Below, in pieces: positions 10,840 to 19,847 of a stretch of DNA of 64,000 bases. Origin of the DNA: Halorientalis salina. GTDB taxonomy: Archaea > Halobacteriota > Halobacteria > Halobacteriales > Haloarculaceae. The translations under genes were made by a program, and so were the position numbers. The notes beneath the pieces were generated by a model, which was not told where the DNA came from, made no database searches, and saw only the letters and a program-made list of their open reading frames with translations. Within the stretch, counting starts at the first letter, position 1. Each line of letters starts with the position of its first letter. The DNA lies in NCBI RefSeq assembly GCF_005049285.1, contig NZ_SOSC01000007.1:98930-162929 (forward strand), written 5' to 3'.

Positions 10840-11828
10840 ATCCGTCCCTCCTCGCGGTCGGGGGCGCTACTGTGGCCCGCGCCGTCACCGCTCGCGGCCG
10901 TCCCGTCGTCCGTCGGCGTTGCACCGTCCTCGGCGGTGAACTCGACGAACAGGTCCTCCAGCGTCGCCTCCTCGGTGACGAAGTCCCGAACAGTCGCGCC
11001 CTCGTCGGCCAGCGCGTTGAGCGCGGGGAGTTTGGCCTCGCCCGAACAGGTCACCGAGACGGTGCCGTCCTCGGCCGTCACCGACGAGACGCCGGCGACC
11101 TCGCGAGCGGCCGCGAGCGCTCCCTCGGAGAGGGCCTCGACCGTGACCGTGAGCTGGGCCTCGGAATCGGCCTTGTCCCGGAGCGCGTCGACCCGGTCGA
11201 CCGTCCTGATCTCGCCGGCCTCCAGGATAGCCACCCGGTCACAGACCGCCTCGACCTGGCCGAGGATGTGCGAGGAGAAAAACACCGTCGCGCCGCGGTC
11301 GCGCTCCTCGCGGATGATTTCGCGGATCTCGCGCGCTCCGTTGGGGTCCAACCCCGAGGTCGGCTCGTCTAAGATCAGCAGGTCCGGGTCGCCGACCAGC
11401 GCCATGGCCAGCGCGAGCCGCTGGGCCATTCCCTTCGAGTACCCTCCGGCCGGTCGGTCGGCGGCGTCGGTCAGCCCGACCCGGTCGAGCAGGCCCACCA
11501 CGTCCGCCTCGACGCCCTTGGACTCGGCGACGAACGCGACGTGCTGGCGCGCCGTCAGCCGGTCGTACACGTCGAACCCCTCCGGCAGGACGCCCGTACG
11601 CTGTCGGACTCGTTTGGACTCGGTCTGTGCGTCGTGGCCCAGGACGCGGGCGCTGCCGGCGGTCGGCCGGACGAAATCGAGCAGTACGTCGATGGTCGTC
11701 GATTTCCCCGCCCCGTTCGGTCCCAGGAACCCGAATATCTCCCCCTCCTCGACCGTGAGGTCGACCCCACGGAGGGCCCTGACGGTGCCGAACCGCTTTT
11801 CGACACCGTCCAACTCGATCGCAACCAT
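10836..11828 (-). CDS. ABC transporter ATP-binding protein
   Basis: A 330-residue ATPase subunit. Walker A is GPNGAGKST, the signature is YSKGMAQRL, Walker B is LLILDEPTSGLD, and an H-loop histidine lies in FFSSHIL. The C-terminal ~100 residues are an accessory domain as in the CcmA/NatA/DrrA group. The start at 11828 (MVAIELDG) is preferred to the ATG at 11837 because it aligns with the first strand of the fold. It is the first gene of a two-gene operon with the permease at 9988-10839, with a four-base overlap. The C-terminal tail is low-complexity Gly/Ser/Thr/Asp. Substrate unknown. Confidence 0.92.
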   Translation of the reverse strand: MVAIELDGVEKRFGTVRALRGVDLTVEEGEIFGFLGPNGAGKSTTIDVLLDFVRPTAGSARVLGHDAQTESKRVRQRTGVLPEGFDVYDRLTARQHVAFVAESKGVEADVVGLLDRVGLTDAADRPAGGYSKGMAQRLALAMALVGDPDLLILDEPTSGLDPNGAREIREIIREERDRGATVFFSSHILGQVEAVCDRVAILEAGEIRTVDRVDALRDKADSEAQLTVTVEALSEGALAAAREVAGVSSVTAEDGTVSVTCSGEAKLPALNALADEGATVRDFVTEEATLEDLFVEFTAEDGATPTDDGTAASGDGAGHSSAPDREEGRI

Positions 11829-11949
11829 TGACCCCATATTGTCAGCTACCCGTATAGATGTTCTTCGGCTACCGAAAGGTTCGCCGGTCGTCCGCTCGGA
11901 CGCGGCCGGAGTCCGAAGCTACTTCCGTCCCGGTCGGCTCCCGTCGGGT

Positions 11950-12483
11950 ATGTCCGAACCCGTTCGCGTGACCGTCTCGACCGACGACGAGACGGAGTCG
12001 GTTCGCGTGTACGACGACGCGGGGCGGGTCGACGCCGGTTCGGCCAGTTTCTCGTTCAGTTTCGACGGGGCCGAGTCGTCGACCGCAACCGAATCAGCCG
12101 CGGCCGGCGGCCAGCAGAGCGGCGACGATCCGACCCACGTCGCGCCGCTGTCCGAGGTCCCGATCAACGGGACGATGCGGTGTGAGGGACTCGCCGACGA
12201 CCGCGGGACGGAGTTCATCCTCCGGCGCGAGGGCGACGCCGTCGTCGCCTGGCGCAACTCCTGTCCGCACAAGCCGGAGGTCCGACTCGATCCCGGCCAC
12301 GGTGCGCTGGTGACGGACAAACACCTGGTCTGTCACGAACACGGCGCGCGGTTCGTCCGCGGCGACGGCCAGTGTTCGTCGGGACCGTGCCAGGGGGCCG
12401 CCCTCGCCCCGATCGAAGTGAGTGTCGAGGACGGCGACGTGTACCTGACGGACGACCGGTTCGACGCCTGCTGCGTCTTCTAG
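11950..12483 (+). CDS. Rieske [2Fe-2S] domain protein
   Basis: A 177-residue protein with a Rieske cluster site. C105-P-H107 and C128-H-E-H131 match the C-x-H...C-x2-H ligand pattern; the usual H-G-A/W follows in CHEHGARF. The N-terminal ~60 residues are acidic and disordered-looking. No signal peptide or membrane helix is seen, so it is likely a soluble electron-transfer protein or a stand-alone ferredoxin component of an oxygenase-type system; no oxygenase partner is nearby. The frame is open far upstream, but the first plausible start is the ATG at 11950. The C-terminus ends in CCVF, with the stop overlapping the stop of the convergent gene. A second cysteine pair, C142 and C147, is additional. 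Confidence 0.85.
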   Translation: MSEPVRVTVSTDDETESVRVYDDAGRVDAGSASFSFSFDGAESSTATESAAAGGQQSGDDPTHVAPLSEVPINGTMRCEGLADDRGTEFILRREGDAVVAWRNSCPHKPEVRLDPGHGALVTDKHLVCHEHGARFVRGDGQCSSGPCQGAALAPIEVSVEDGDVYLTDDRFDACCVF

Positions 12484-12746
12484 ATCTCGTCGTCGGGATC
12501 GTGGTTCTCGGCCATACGCGTCGCTTCCTTGGCGTAGCGTTCGCGCCGGTCGGCGTCCTCGACCGGTTCGAGATCGTCGGGATCGGCTTCTGTCGCGGCG
12601 GTGACGCCCTTCTTCGAGAGCATCTGCGAGGAGCGGTGGCTCTGGCGGAACCGCTCGCCGTCGGGCGTGGCGTAGACGATGGTGACCAGTCCCTTGTCGT
12701 TGTAATTGCGCTCGACGAGCCACAGTCGCTCGGTGTCGTCGGTCAT
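12480..12746 (-). CDS. Small conserved-looking haloarchaeal protein, function unknown
   Basis: An 88-residue acidic protein from the ATG at 12746 (MTDDTERLW); 13 further codons upstream are open but basic and less protein-like. Its first half has a beta-hairpin pattern (LWLVERNYNDKGLVTIVYATPDGER). A charged helical C-terminus follows (DADRRERYAKEATRMAENHD). No motif was recognised. Its stop overlaps the TAG of the Rieske gene by two bases in a tail-to-tail arrangement. It is divergent from the PH-like membrane protein gene, sharing a 120-base control region with it. Confidence 0.6.
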   Translation of the reverse strand: MTDDTERLWLVERNYNDKGLVTIVYATPDGERFRQSHRSSQMLSKKGVTAATEADPDDLEPVEDADRRERYAKEATRMAENHDPDDEI

Positions 12747-12869
12747 ACACTGGCGTTCCGTGCCGTCGGGCTTGTATCCACGCATCCGCGTCCGACGCGC
12801 GGCGGACGAATATCGACGGCGAGAATCGCGGCGCGAATTTCATATGGGCCGGCGCACAACGGCCGACAT

Positions 12870-13496
12870 ATGGAGCGGTGGAGCCAGCAGGCGGGTCAGC
12901 GACTGCGGGACGGCGAGGAGATCGAGGAGATCGTCCCCTTTGGCGGCAACGGCGTCGCCGTCACCAACCAGCGGCTGCTGGCGTTCACGCCCGACGGGGA
13001 GGGCGCGAACTACCGGGCCATCGAGCGCCCCAACGTCGAGCGCGTCACGTTCGAGAGCAAAGGTGACAGCGACTGGCTGGGGTACATGGGGAAGGGGACC
13101 CTCGCCGGTATCGCCGGCGTGGGCATCGGGTACACGATGGACTTCGGCGGACTGATCTCTGTCAGTCAGATCAGCGCCGACGCCGCGGCGGGACGGACCG
13201 GAACTGCCAGCATCGTGCAGATGCTCAGTTCGATCTCTCGGCTGATGGGGATGGTCGACGACGTCCTGCTCGTCGGCGGCCTGCTGGCCTTTGCCATGTG
13301 TCTCGGCGCGTTCGGCATGTACCTCGAAAGCCGCAGACACGGGATCTGGATCACCGTCGCCGGCGAGGGCGACTGCTACGTCCCCGCACCGAAAGACTCC
13401 AGAACGGCCGTCAGTCGATTGCAGCGACACCTCGAAACGGCCCCGGAGTCCGAGTCCCGACCCCGGGACGACCCGCTCAGACCACACCCCGAGTAG
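12870..13496 (+). CDS. PH-like domain membrane protein
   Basis: A 208-residue protein from the ATG at 12870. The N-terminal ~60 residues (LRDGEEIEEIVPFGGNGVAVTNQRLLAF) show the bacterial/archaeal PH-domain (YokE/YdjM-like) pattern, in which a strand pair is followed by VTNxRLL. Two hydrophobic stretches follow (about 72-95 and 130-150), and then a second strand-rich piece with ITVAGEGDCYVPAP. This looks like a split PH-like fold around two membrane helices. Function is unknown; such proteins are often membrane-associated stress or lipid-binding factors. The gene is 39 bases ahead of uvrC on the same strand, so the two may be co-transcribed. Confidence 0.6.
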   Translation: MERWSQQAGQRLRDGEEIEEIVPFGGNGVAVTNQRLLAFTPDGEGANYRAIERPNVERVTFESKGDSDWLGYMGKGTLAGIAGVGIGYTMDFGGLISVSQISADAAAGRTGTASIVQMLSSISRLMGMVDDVLLVGGLLAFAMCLGAFGMYLESRRHGIWITVAGEGDCYVPAPKDSRTAVSRLQRHLETAPESESRPRDDPLRPHPE

Positions 13497-13535
13497 CAAC
13501 GCAAATACGGCGAGGGCCCCTAGGGCCGCGCCGAG

Positions 13536-15299
13536 ATGGACGCCGCTGCTGTCCGCGACCGAGCCGGCGATCTCCCCGGGGAGCCAGGCGTCTACCAGTT
13601 CCTGACCGACGATGACATTGTCCTGTACGTCGGGAAAGCCGTCGATCTGCGGGACCGCGTGCGTTCCTACGCCGACCCGCGGGGCCAGCGCATCCGCCGG
13701 ATGGTCGAGCGCGCGACCGACCTGGACGTGGCGGTCACCGACACCGAAACACAGGCGCTGTTGCTCGAAGCCAACCTCATCAAGCGCCACCAGCCCCGCT
13801 ACAACGTCCGGCTGAAAGACGACAAGTCCTATCCCCTCGTGCAGTTGACCGCTCACGCGTTCCCCCGCATCGAGATCACGCGCGACCCGGACGACGACGC
13901 CACCGTCTTCGGCCCCTACACGGACAAGGGTCGCGTCGAGACGGTCGTCAAGGCCCTCCGGGAGACCTACGGCCTGCGGGGCTGTTCGGACCACAAGTTC
14001 TCGAACCGGGACCGGCCCTGTCTGGACTACGACATCGGGCTCTGTACCGCGCCCTGCACGGGCGAAATCGGGAATGCTGCCTACGAGGGCGACGTCGAGA
14101 GCGTCCGGCGCTTCTTCGAGGGCGAGACTGGCATCCTCGCCGACCCGATCGGTCGCGAGATGGAGCGAGCCGCCCAGGACCAGGAGTACGAGCGAGCGGC
14201 CAACCTCCGCGATCGATTGGAAGCCGTCGAGGCGTTCCACGGCGAGGGCGGCGAGGCTGTCTCGACGGGCGAGACGGGCGGCGAACGCTCGGTGGACGTG
14301 CTCGGTGCGACCGTCGAGGGCGACGAGGCGACCGTCGCCAGGCTTCACGCCGAGGACGGCCAGCTGGTCGACCGCGAGCGCCACAGCCTGGCCGCACCGA
14401 CCGGCGAGGGGACAGACGCGATGGGCCACGTCGGCGCGGTGTTCGCCGCTTTCATTCCCCAGTACTACGCCGAGCGGGACCTCCCGGACGCCATCCTGCT
14501 CTCGGAACGGCCCGACGACCGGGAACTGGACGCCTGGCTGGCCGCCGAGGGCGTCGACGTCAGAGTCCCGGGGGCCGGCCGAGAGGCCAAACTGGTCGAC
14601 CTCGCGCTGAAGAACGCCCGCCGCGGCGTCGGTGCGCGACAGGACGAGGGCGGTGCCCTGGCCGAGGCGCTCGGTCTCGACGGGACCGTCGAACGCATCG
14701 AGGGGTTCGACGTGAGCCACGCCCAGGGGAAAGCCGTCGTCGGGAGCAACGTCACGTTCGTCGACGGCAGTCCCGAGAAGAGCGACTATCGGCGCAAGAA
14801 ACTCGACGAGACGAACGACGACTACGCGAACATGCGGGCGCTGGTGCGCTGGCGCGCCAGGCGGGCACGCGAGGGGAGAGACGAGCGCCCGGACCCGGAC
14901 CTCCTGTTGATCGACGGCGGCGAGGGCCAGCTCGGGGCCGCCCGGGACGCGCTGGCGGAAACCGGGTGGGACGTGCCGGTCGTGGCGCTCGCAAAGGAGG
15001 AAGAACTCGTCGTGACCCCGCGGGGCACGTACGACTGGCCGGACGACGCCCCGCACCTGCACCTCTGCCAGCGCGTGCGCGACGAGGCCCATCGCTTCGC
15101 CGTCCAGTACCACCAGTCGCTCCGGGACGAGGTGTCGACGGCGCTCGACGAGGTGCCGGGGATCGGTCCCGAGACCAGGCGGCGACTCCTCCGGCGGTTC
15201 GGCAGCGTCGAGAACGTCCGGGACGCCTCGCCCGACGAGCTGGCGGCGGTCGACGGCGTCGGCGAGAAGACGGCCGAAACGCTCGACGCACAGCTGTGA
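13536..15299 (+). CDS. uvrC: UvrABC excinuclease subunit C
   Basis: A 587-residue nucleotide-excision-repair nuclease. The N-terminal GIY-YIG domain ([19 protein letters not shown]) makes the 3' incision. A UVR/UvrB-binding motif ([17 protein letters not shown]) lies about 212-230. The RNase H-like 5' endonuclease domain contains FDVSHAQG and [10 protein letters not shown] with acidic catalytic residues. C-terminal helix-hairpin-helix motifs ([31 protein letters not shown]) bind DNA. Cys residues in [15 protein letters not shown] match the iron-sulfur-type cysteines of UvrC. Length is normal. Haloarchaea are known to have bacterial-type UvrABC. UvrA and UvrB are not in the window. Confidence 0.97.
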   Translation: MDAAAVRDRAGDLPGEPGVYQFLTDDDIVLYVGKAVDLRDRVRSYADPRGQRIRRMVERATDLDVAVTDTETQALLLEANLIKRHQPRYNVRLKDDKSYPLVQLTAHAFPRIEITRDPDDDATVFGPYTDKGRVETVVKALRETYGLRGCSDHKFSNRDRPCLDYDIGLCTAPCTGEIGNAAYEGDVESVRRFFEGETGILADPIGREMERAAQDQEYERAANLRDRLEAVEAFHGEGGEAVSTGETGGERSVDVLGATVEGDEATVARLHAEDGQLVDRERHSLAAPTGEGTDAMGHVGAVFAAFIPQYYAERDLPDAILLSERPDDRELDAWLAAEGVDVRVPGAGREAKLVDLALKNARRGVGARQDEGGALAEALGLDGTVERIEGFDVSHAQGKAVVGSNVTFVDGSPEKSDYRRKKLDETNDDYANMRALVRWRARRAREGRDERPDPDLLLIDGGEGQLGAARDALAETGWDVPVVALAKEEELVVTPRGTYDWPDDAPHLHLCQRVRDEAHRFAVQYHQSLRDEVSTALDEVPGIGPETRRRLLRRFGSVENVRDASPDELAAVDGVGEKTAETLDAQL

Positions 15300-15365
15300 C
15301 CCGACCGCCGTAACGTATTCCTTTTCTCATGGGACGGTGGAGTTAACACGGAGACGGGTGTACTG

Positions 15366-16562
15366 ATGGGTATGAGTAGTAGGGGGCAGGACAGTCTCGC
15401 CTACCAGCTGGGGCAACTGAGCGCCGGCGGCGATGGGGGCGGGCTGACGCCGAAGCGGCTCGCCGTCTACATCGCCGGGCTCGCCGTCCTGCTGTTGTTC
15501 GGCGACGTCGTCGGGACGCCAGGATTCGTGGGGCTGCTGGCACTGGCCATGGCCGTCGTCGTGGTCAACAGCATGGTCGTCATCGTCCAGGCCTACGAAC
15601 AGCAGGCGCTGACCGTCCTCGGCTCGTTCCGGAAGGTCCTCCAGCCGGGCATCAATTTCGTGCCGCCGCTGGTCTCGGAGACCCACAGCTACGACATGCG
15701 GACCCAGACGATGGACGTGCCCAAACAGGAGGCCATCACGCGGGACAACTCCCCCGTGACTGCGGACGCCGTCGTCTACATCAAGGTGATGGACGCCAAG
15801 AAGGCCTTCCTGGAGGTCGAGGACTACGAGCGCGCCGTCTCGAACCTCGCCCAGACCACGCTGCGTGCAGTGCTGGGCGACATGGAACTCGACGACACGC
15901 TGTCCCGACGGGACGAAATCAACCGGCGCATCCGCGAGGAACTGGACGCGCCCACGAACGAGTGGGGCATCCGCGTCGAATCGGTCGAAGTCCGCGAGGT
16001 CAAGCCGTCCCAGGACGTCCAGGACGCGATGGAACAGCAGACCGCCGCCGAGCGCCGCCGCCGCGCGATGATCCTGGAAGCCCAGGGCGAACGCCGGAGC
16101 GCCATCGAGAAAGCACAGGGCGACAAGCAGTCCGACATCATCCGCGCCCAGGGGGAAAAGCAGAGCCAGATCCTCGAAGCGCAGGGTGACGCCATCTCGA
16201 CGGTCCTCCGGGCGAAATCCGCCGAGTCGATGGGCGAACGCGCCGTCATCGAGAAGGGGATGGAGACCCTTTCCGAGATCGGTCAGGGCGAGTCGACGAC
16301 GTTCGTCCTCCCTCAGGAACTGTCCTCGCTGGTGGGTCGGTACGGCAAACACCTCACCGGCAGCGACGTGCAGTCAGACGGCGAGAGCCTCGACAGCCTG
16401 GACTTCGATTCCGAGACCCGCGAGATGCTCGGCCTCGACGACATCGAGGAGATCATCGGGGAGATCGGCGAGGACCTCGATATCGGTGGCTCGGGTACCA
16501 ACGGGAGCGAGGTCGCGGACCCGGACGATATCATCGACGAGATGGATCAAAAGGAACCCTGA
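15366..16562 (+). CDS. SPFH/band 7 (stomatin-prohibitin) family protein
   Basis: A 398-residue membrane-anchored protein. One or two hydrophobic segments (about 34-75) precede a band 7 domain. The domain carries the hallmarks QQALTVLGSFRKVLQPGINFVPPLV, MDVPKQEAITRDNSPVTADAVVYIKV and LRAVLGDMELDDTLSRRDEIN. A long Ala/Glu/Gln-rich coiled coil follows, with repeated AQGE/AQGDK units (about 225-290). An acidic tail ends the protein. Such proteins form oligomeric membrane microdomain scaffolds, and partners are often NfeD-type proteins or proteases; none is adjacent here. Start may be M1 at 15366 or M3 at 15372. Transcribed alone between uvrC and a convergent operon. Confidence 0.93.
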   Translation: MGMSSRGQDSLAYQLGQLSAGGDGGGLTPKRLAVYIAGLAVLLLFGDVVGTPGFVGLLALAMAVVVVNSMVVIVQAYEQQALTVLGSFRKVLQPGINFVPPLVSETHSYDMRTQTMDVPKQEAITRDNSPVTADAVVYIKVMDAKKAFLEVEDYERAVSNLAQTTLRAVLGDMELDDTLSRRDEINRRIREELDAPTNEWGIRVESVEVREVKPSQDVQDAMEQQTAAERRRRAMILEAQGERRSAIEKAQGDKQSDIIRAQGEKQSQILEAQGDAISTVLRAKSAESMGERAVIEKGMETLSEIGQGESTTFVLPQELSSLVGRYGKHLTGSDVQSDGESLDSLDFDSETREMLGLDDIEEIIGEIGEDLDIGGSGTNGSEVADPDDIIDEMDQKEP

Positions 16563-16612
16563 CGACCACTGCAGTGGCTCCCGCACGTGTTCTCGGGTGA
16601 CTTCTCACTACT

Positions 16613-17059
16613 TCACTCGAGGAAGTCGGGGAACTCGGTCTGTTCTGGGTCGAGGTCGGGGTGGTCGATGGCATCGGTTCGCTCGGCGACGGCGGAGGGG
16701 AAATCCGTCGCACGGACGGCCTCTTCGATGGCGTCGGCGAACTCGCCGACGTCGATCTCCTCGTCCAGGTCGAGTTGCTCGACGTCGAACTCGTCGACGA
16801 GGAGGCGCCGCCAGAGCGTCATGCCGCGGGCGTCCGTCCGCTCCATCTGCCGTTTCGTCTTGCCTTTTCCCTCCTCGTAGGCGAGTTCGACGATGCTGGC
16901 GTCGTAGTTCGTCGCCATCTCGGCCTGGATCGCCTCGTACTCGGCGGTGTTCTCGTGGCCCAGCGAGGCGGCAGCGCCGAGCGCGAACGCGCGCATCATC
17001 GCCTCGTCGCGGGTCAGCGAGTCCCAGTCCGTGCCGAACTGCTCCTCGTAGGGGTTCAT
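16613..17059 (-). CDS. Conserved-looking acidic protein of unknown function
   Basis: A 148-residue, strongly acidic, mainly helical cytoplasmic protein. No transmembrane segment, cysteine motif or known fold was recognised. Features visible are the N-terminal MNPYEEQFGTDWDSLTRDEAMMRAFALG, a helical middle with EEGKGKTKRQMERTD, and a C-terminal stretch rich in Asp/Glu. Its ATG overlaps the TGA of the upstream KaiC-like gene by four bases (17056-17059), so the two are translationally coupled and probably work together. That context is the only functional hint. Confidence 0.65.
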   Translation of the reverse strand: MNPYEEQFGTDWDSLTRDEAMMRAFALGAAASLGHENTAEYEAIQAEMATNYDASIVELAYEEGKGKTKRQMERTDARGMTLWRRLLVDEFDVEQLDLDEEIDVGEFADAIEEAVRATDFPSAVAERTDAIDHPDLDPEQTEFPDFLE

Positions 17060-17742
17060 CGTTTGATCTTTTCGTCGGGGTACACGCGGAGGCCGTCGTC
17101 CGAGAAGCCGATCTTGTGGATGTCACAGTCGATGGCCGTCCCGCGCATCTTGATGATCTGGACGCCGCGAGTCATGCCGCCGGTCTCCATGTAATTGTGG
17201 AAGAAGACGACGCCGTGTGCGAGGTAGTGCTCGTCGGCGTAGGAGGTCGGGTCGGTCATCTCCGAGATGAGCAGGACCGTCGTGTCGGTCTGTTTCAGCG
17301 CGGAGAGAAAGCCCGTGATCTCGTCGGACATGTCCGCGAAGAAGTGCTGGAGCAGCATCGTCGAGTCGATGACCGCCCGGTCGATGTCGTTCGATTCGAT
17401 GAACGCGGCGAGCCGGTTGGTCAGGCCCCCTTCGCTCCCGAACTGGGTGATGGTCCGCTTTCCGGTCTCGGTGACGAGGTTCAGGAACTGCACCCGATCG
17501 GAGCGCATCACCTTCTCGAAGCCGAAGTCGAAGTTCCCCATGTCGTTGACGAGTTCCGCCTTGGACTCGTGCATCGTCACGTACAGGCAGTTCTCGCCGC
17601 TCCGCGCGCCTTCCGTGATGAACTGGGAGGAAAACGTCGTCTTCCCGCTGCCCGGCGGCCCGCTCACCACGTACAGCCGGTTCACCGGGAGCCCACCCTC
17701 GACGAGCTCGTCGAAGCCCGGGACACCACTCGAAACTCTCAT
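17056..17742 (-). CDS. KaiC/RAD55-like RecA-superfamily ATPase
   Basis: A 228-residue single-domain RecA-fold ATPase. The N-terminus VSSGVPGFDELVEGGLP leads into Walker A GPPGSGKTTF, and Walker B is in DRAVIDSTM. The pattern is that of archaeal KaiC-like/RAD55 proteins (sometimes annotated HTR-like), proposed to act in signal transduction. The frame is open back to 17946, but that stretch is Arg/Thr/Pro-rich and overlaps the next gene. The ATG at 17742 is preceded by GGTGGG and gives the expected N-terminus; the ATG at 17769 is a second option. Operon with the downstream acidic protein (ATGA overlap). The related C-terminal domain at 46772-48349 has lost its P-loop; this copy keeps it. Confidence 0.82.
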   Translation of the reverse strand: MRVSSGVPGFDELVEGGLPVNRLYVVSGPPGSGKTTFSSQFITEGARSGENCLYVTMHESKAELVNDMGNFDFGFEKVMRSDRVQFLNLVTETGKRTITQFGSEGGLTNRLAAFIESNDIDRAVIDSTMLLQHFFADMSDEITGFLSALKQTDTTVLLISEMTDPTSYADEHYLAHGVVFFHNYMETGGMTRGVQIIKMRGTAIDCDIHKIGFSDDGLRVYPDEKIKR

Positions 17743-17852
17743 ACGCCCACCACGCTCGCGTCCGACCATAGTTGTTTGCTCCCTGTTCTCACGATTGAGA
17801 ACACAATCGAGAGACGGCGACGGGGTCGGGTCTCTCTGGTCGCGGTTCCCGG

Positions 17853-18572
17853 TCACTCCGCGAAACACCGGTCGAACGACCGGGTCGCCCGAACGGACAG
17901 GAGTCGTTCGGTCGCGTCGGCGTCGAACCGCAACGGACGACGCCACCAGGGTCCCTTCCCGGAGTCGCTCGATAGCTCGGTGACCAGTCGGTTGGCGTCG
18001 GTGCCGCCCGTTCGCGTACTCAGCGGGACGGCGGTATCGTAGAGGGCGGACTCGTCGGGGTCACCCACCACGAGCACTCGCGCGTCGAACTCGCTGCGTT
18101 TGACGTGGGCGTTGTTCGCGAACGGTGCCTGCTCGGCCCTGGGCAGGTCGCGGTACTGCTCGCCCGTGATCGCGTCCCGGGCCAGTCGGAACTGGCCGAT
18201 GAGGAACGCCCCCCACTCCGGTGGGGCCCACTCCGGGCGGTCCGCGTCGGTCGAGAGCGTCGCGTAGAAAAAGAGGTAGTCGCCCGCCGAGAGGTCCGAG
18301 AGCGGGCCAGCCTTCACGCCGTGTTCGTCGCCGTAGGAGTACCGCTCACAGCCCGGGTACTCGGCGAACTCCGGGTCGAGGTGGACGGGCGTGTCCCGGT
18401 ACCCCTCGGGCAGTGCCGTCTCGATGTCGAGGTCGGCGTAGGTCGGGACGGCTCCGCTCGTCGGCTCGGACTCGGGAATGGGAATGTACTCGAAGGAGCC
18501 GTCGGGAAAGAGGGGGCCGCGGACGCCGGGCTCGTTGGTGTTGGCGGCGACGTTGATCGCGACGCTGTGCAT
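17853..18572 (-). CDS. Nmad3-like putative nucleotide-modification-associated protein
   Basis: A 239-residue soluble protein. Its N-terminus has GVRGPLFPDGSFEYIPIPESE followed by TYADLDIE and HLDPEFAEYPG. A central strand with GDYLFFYATL and a later stretch GAFLIGQFRLA follow. This resembles the Nmad3 family (nucleotide modification associated domain 3), where the segments PxFPDG, PIPE, H-x-DP and FF-x-F occur in this order. Those proteins are linked to base-modification or DNA-processing systems, but no biochemical activity is established. Here it is transcribed with the same polarity as the KaiC-like operon, 110 bases upstream of it. The family assignment is from remembered motif order, so moderate. 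Confidence 0.5.
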   Translation of the reverse strand: MHSVAINVAANTNEPGVRGPLFPDGSFEYIPIPESEPTSGAVPTYADLDIETALPEGYRDTPVHLDPEFAEYPGCERYSYGDEHGVKAGPLSDLSAGDYLFFYATLSTDADRPEWAPPEWGAFLIGQFRLARDAITGEQYRDLPRAEQAPFANNAHVKRSEFDARVLVVGDPDESALYDTAVPLSTRTGGTDANRLVTELSSDSGKGPWWRRPLRFDADATERLLSVRATRSFDRCFAE

Positions 18573-18608
18573 ACCCTGGTCTGGGAAACGGCAGGGAAAA
18601 GCGGTTCG

Positions 18609-18878
18609 CTAGCGTATCGGCGCGACGCACTGTTTGCAGTATCGATACGTGGCTCTCTGCTCGTTGTACGTGCCACAGTGTTGGCAGTAGACCCCGTCGT
18701 TGCTGGCCGTCCTGCCGGACTGGTCCCGCTCCAGCCGATCACCCGACGCGTACCGCTCGCCGGACCCCGGTGAGGGCCCCTCGACCGACGGCTCGCTGTC
18801 CCGGAAGTACCGGTACACCAGCAGCTGAAGGAGACTGAACCCCACGATGTAGGCGATGATCCAGGTCCAGACCTCCAT
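18609..18878 (-). CDS. Small membrane-anchored zinc-ribbon protein
   Basis: An 89-residue protein with one N-terminal transmembrane helix (about residues 4-23). A Ser/Gly-rich linker follows, and then a C-terminal zinc ribbon with two Cys pairs, CQHC near 64-67 and CKQC near 81-84. Such haloarchaeal proteins are of unknown function. The ribbon most likely faces the cytoplasm and is structural or protein-binding. It is 36 bases ahead of the Nmad3-like gene on the same strand and could be co-transcribed. It is divergent from the Tat lipoprotein gene. Confidence 0.65.
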   Translation of the reverse strand: MEVWTWIIAYIVGFSLLQLLVYRYFRDSEPSVEGPSPGSGERYASGDRLERDQSGRTASNDGVYCQHCGTYNEQRATYRYCKQCVAPIR

Positions 18879-19016
18879 ACTGTGCGGTACGTTGTCACAC
18901 TACTTGGCTCTTTCCACGCGTGCGGGCGCGAGGACGAAAACGCGGTGACGCCCCGTCGGCCGGGTCGGAACCGTGAAACCGACACACATTTGTCAGTGAA
19001 TGCGACTGTACGTGGT

Positions 19017-19847
19017 ATGGTCCCCGATTCGACCCCCTCCGTCTCGCGCCGACGGCTGCTCGGCTCCGGAATCGTCGCATTCGCCGGCCTCGCCGGCTGT
19101 GCGATGCCGGCGACGATGACCTCGGAGACGACCGCGACGTCCTTCGGTCAGAACGACGCGACGGCACTGGCCGTCGAAACCGAGAACGGTGACATCACCC
19201 TCGAACCGGGAGATGGCGACCGGGTAGACGTCGAGGCCACGAAGCGAACCAGCGGCGACAGCGACACGTTAGACCGGATCCGCGTCGTGAGCGAGCGCAC
19301 CGACGGCACGCTTTTGATCCGCGTCGACCGGTCCGACGTGTCCTCGGGTGTGACGGTCAGCGTCGACCTCGACGTGGCCGTCCCGTCGTCGCTCTCAGTA
19401 CAGCGGGTCGAGTCGACCAACGGCGAGGTCACCGCCAGCGGTGTCGGCGGTGACGGGACCTATCGTACGGAGAACGGCGACGTCGACGTCGAGAACGTGG
19501 ACGGGTATCTCACGCTCCGGTCGACCAACGGCGACGTGGTCGCTCGCGACGTGACCGGCGTCGACGACGCGACGAGCACGAACGGGGACGTGGACCTGGC
19601 CTTTCGAGACCTGCGGGCCGACGCGGCGTTCTCCTCGAACAACGGCGACGTGACGATCTCGGTACCGGAGACCGTCGACGCCGCGGTCGACCTCGCGACG
19701 ACCAACGGCGACGTAACCGTCGAGGGGTTGTCGCTGTCGGACCGGTCGAACGGAACCGGCTCCGTCACGGGGACGCTCGGCGACGGCACGCACGGACTCA
19801 GCGCTCGAACCACCAACGGCGACGTGACGCTGTCGGCGCTCGACTAG
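19017..19847 (+). CDS. Tat-exported lipoprotein with DUF4097 beta-helix repeats
   Basis: A 276-residue protein from the ATG at 19017. A twin-arginine signal (SRRRLLGSGIVAFAGLAGC) ends in a lipobox, with the lipidated Cys near residue 22, so it is exported folded and anchored to the outer face of the membrane. The mature part is built of short repeats centred on N-G-D-V/E (ENGDITLE, TNGEVTAS, ENGDVDVE, TNGDVVAR, TNGDVDLA, NNGDVTIS, TNGDVTVE, TNGDVTLS). This is the pattern of DUF4097-type adhesin-like beta-solenoids. A role in surface adhesion or envelope sensing is inferred from fold only. Start chosen because the Tat motif begins immediately after it. Convergent with the acyltransferase, stop overlapping by four bases. 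Confidence 0.75.
   Translation: MVPDSTPSVSRRRLLGSGIVAFAGLAGCAMPATMTSETTATSFGQNDATALAVETENGDITLEPGDGDRVDVEATKRTSGDSDTLDRIRVVSERTDGTLLIRVDRSDVSSGVTVSVDLDVAVPSSLSVQRVESTNGEVTASGVGGDGTYRTENGDVDVENVDGYLTLRSTNGDVVARDVTGVDDATSTNGDVDLAFRDLRADAAFSSNNGDVTISVPETVDAAVDLATTNGDVTVEGLSLSDRSNGTGSVTGTLGDGTHGLSARTTNGDVTLSALD

Noticed and set aside
10537..11949. Long N-terminal extension of the Rieske frame
   Set aside because: Runs antisense through the ABC ATPase gene; the Ser/Arg-rich product is not protein-like. The ATG at 11950 gives the real start.
12840..15113. 757-codon minus-strand frame opposite uvrC
   Set aside because: Mirror of uvrC codon usage; rich in Val/Gly/Arg with no motif.
17743..17946. 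Longer start for the KaiC-like ATPase
   Set aside because: Would overlap the upstream Nmad3-like gene by about 94 bases with an Arg/Thr/Pro-rich segment; internal starts match the family.
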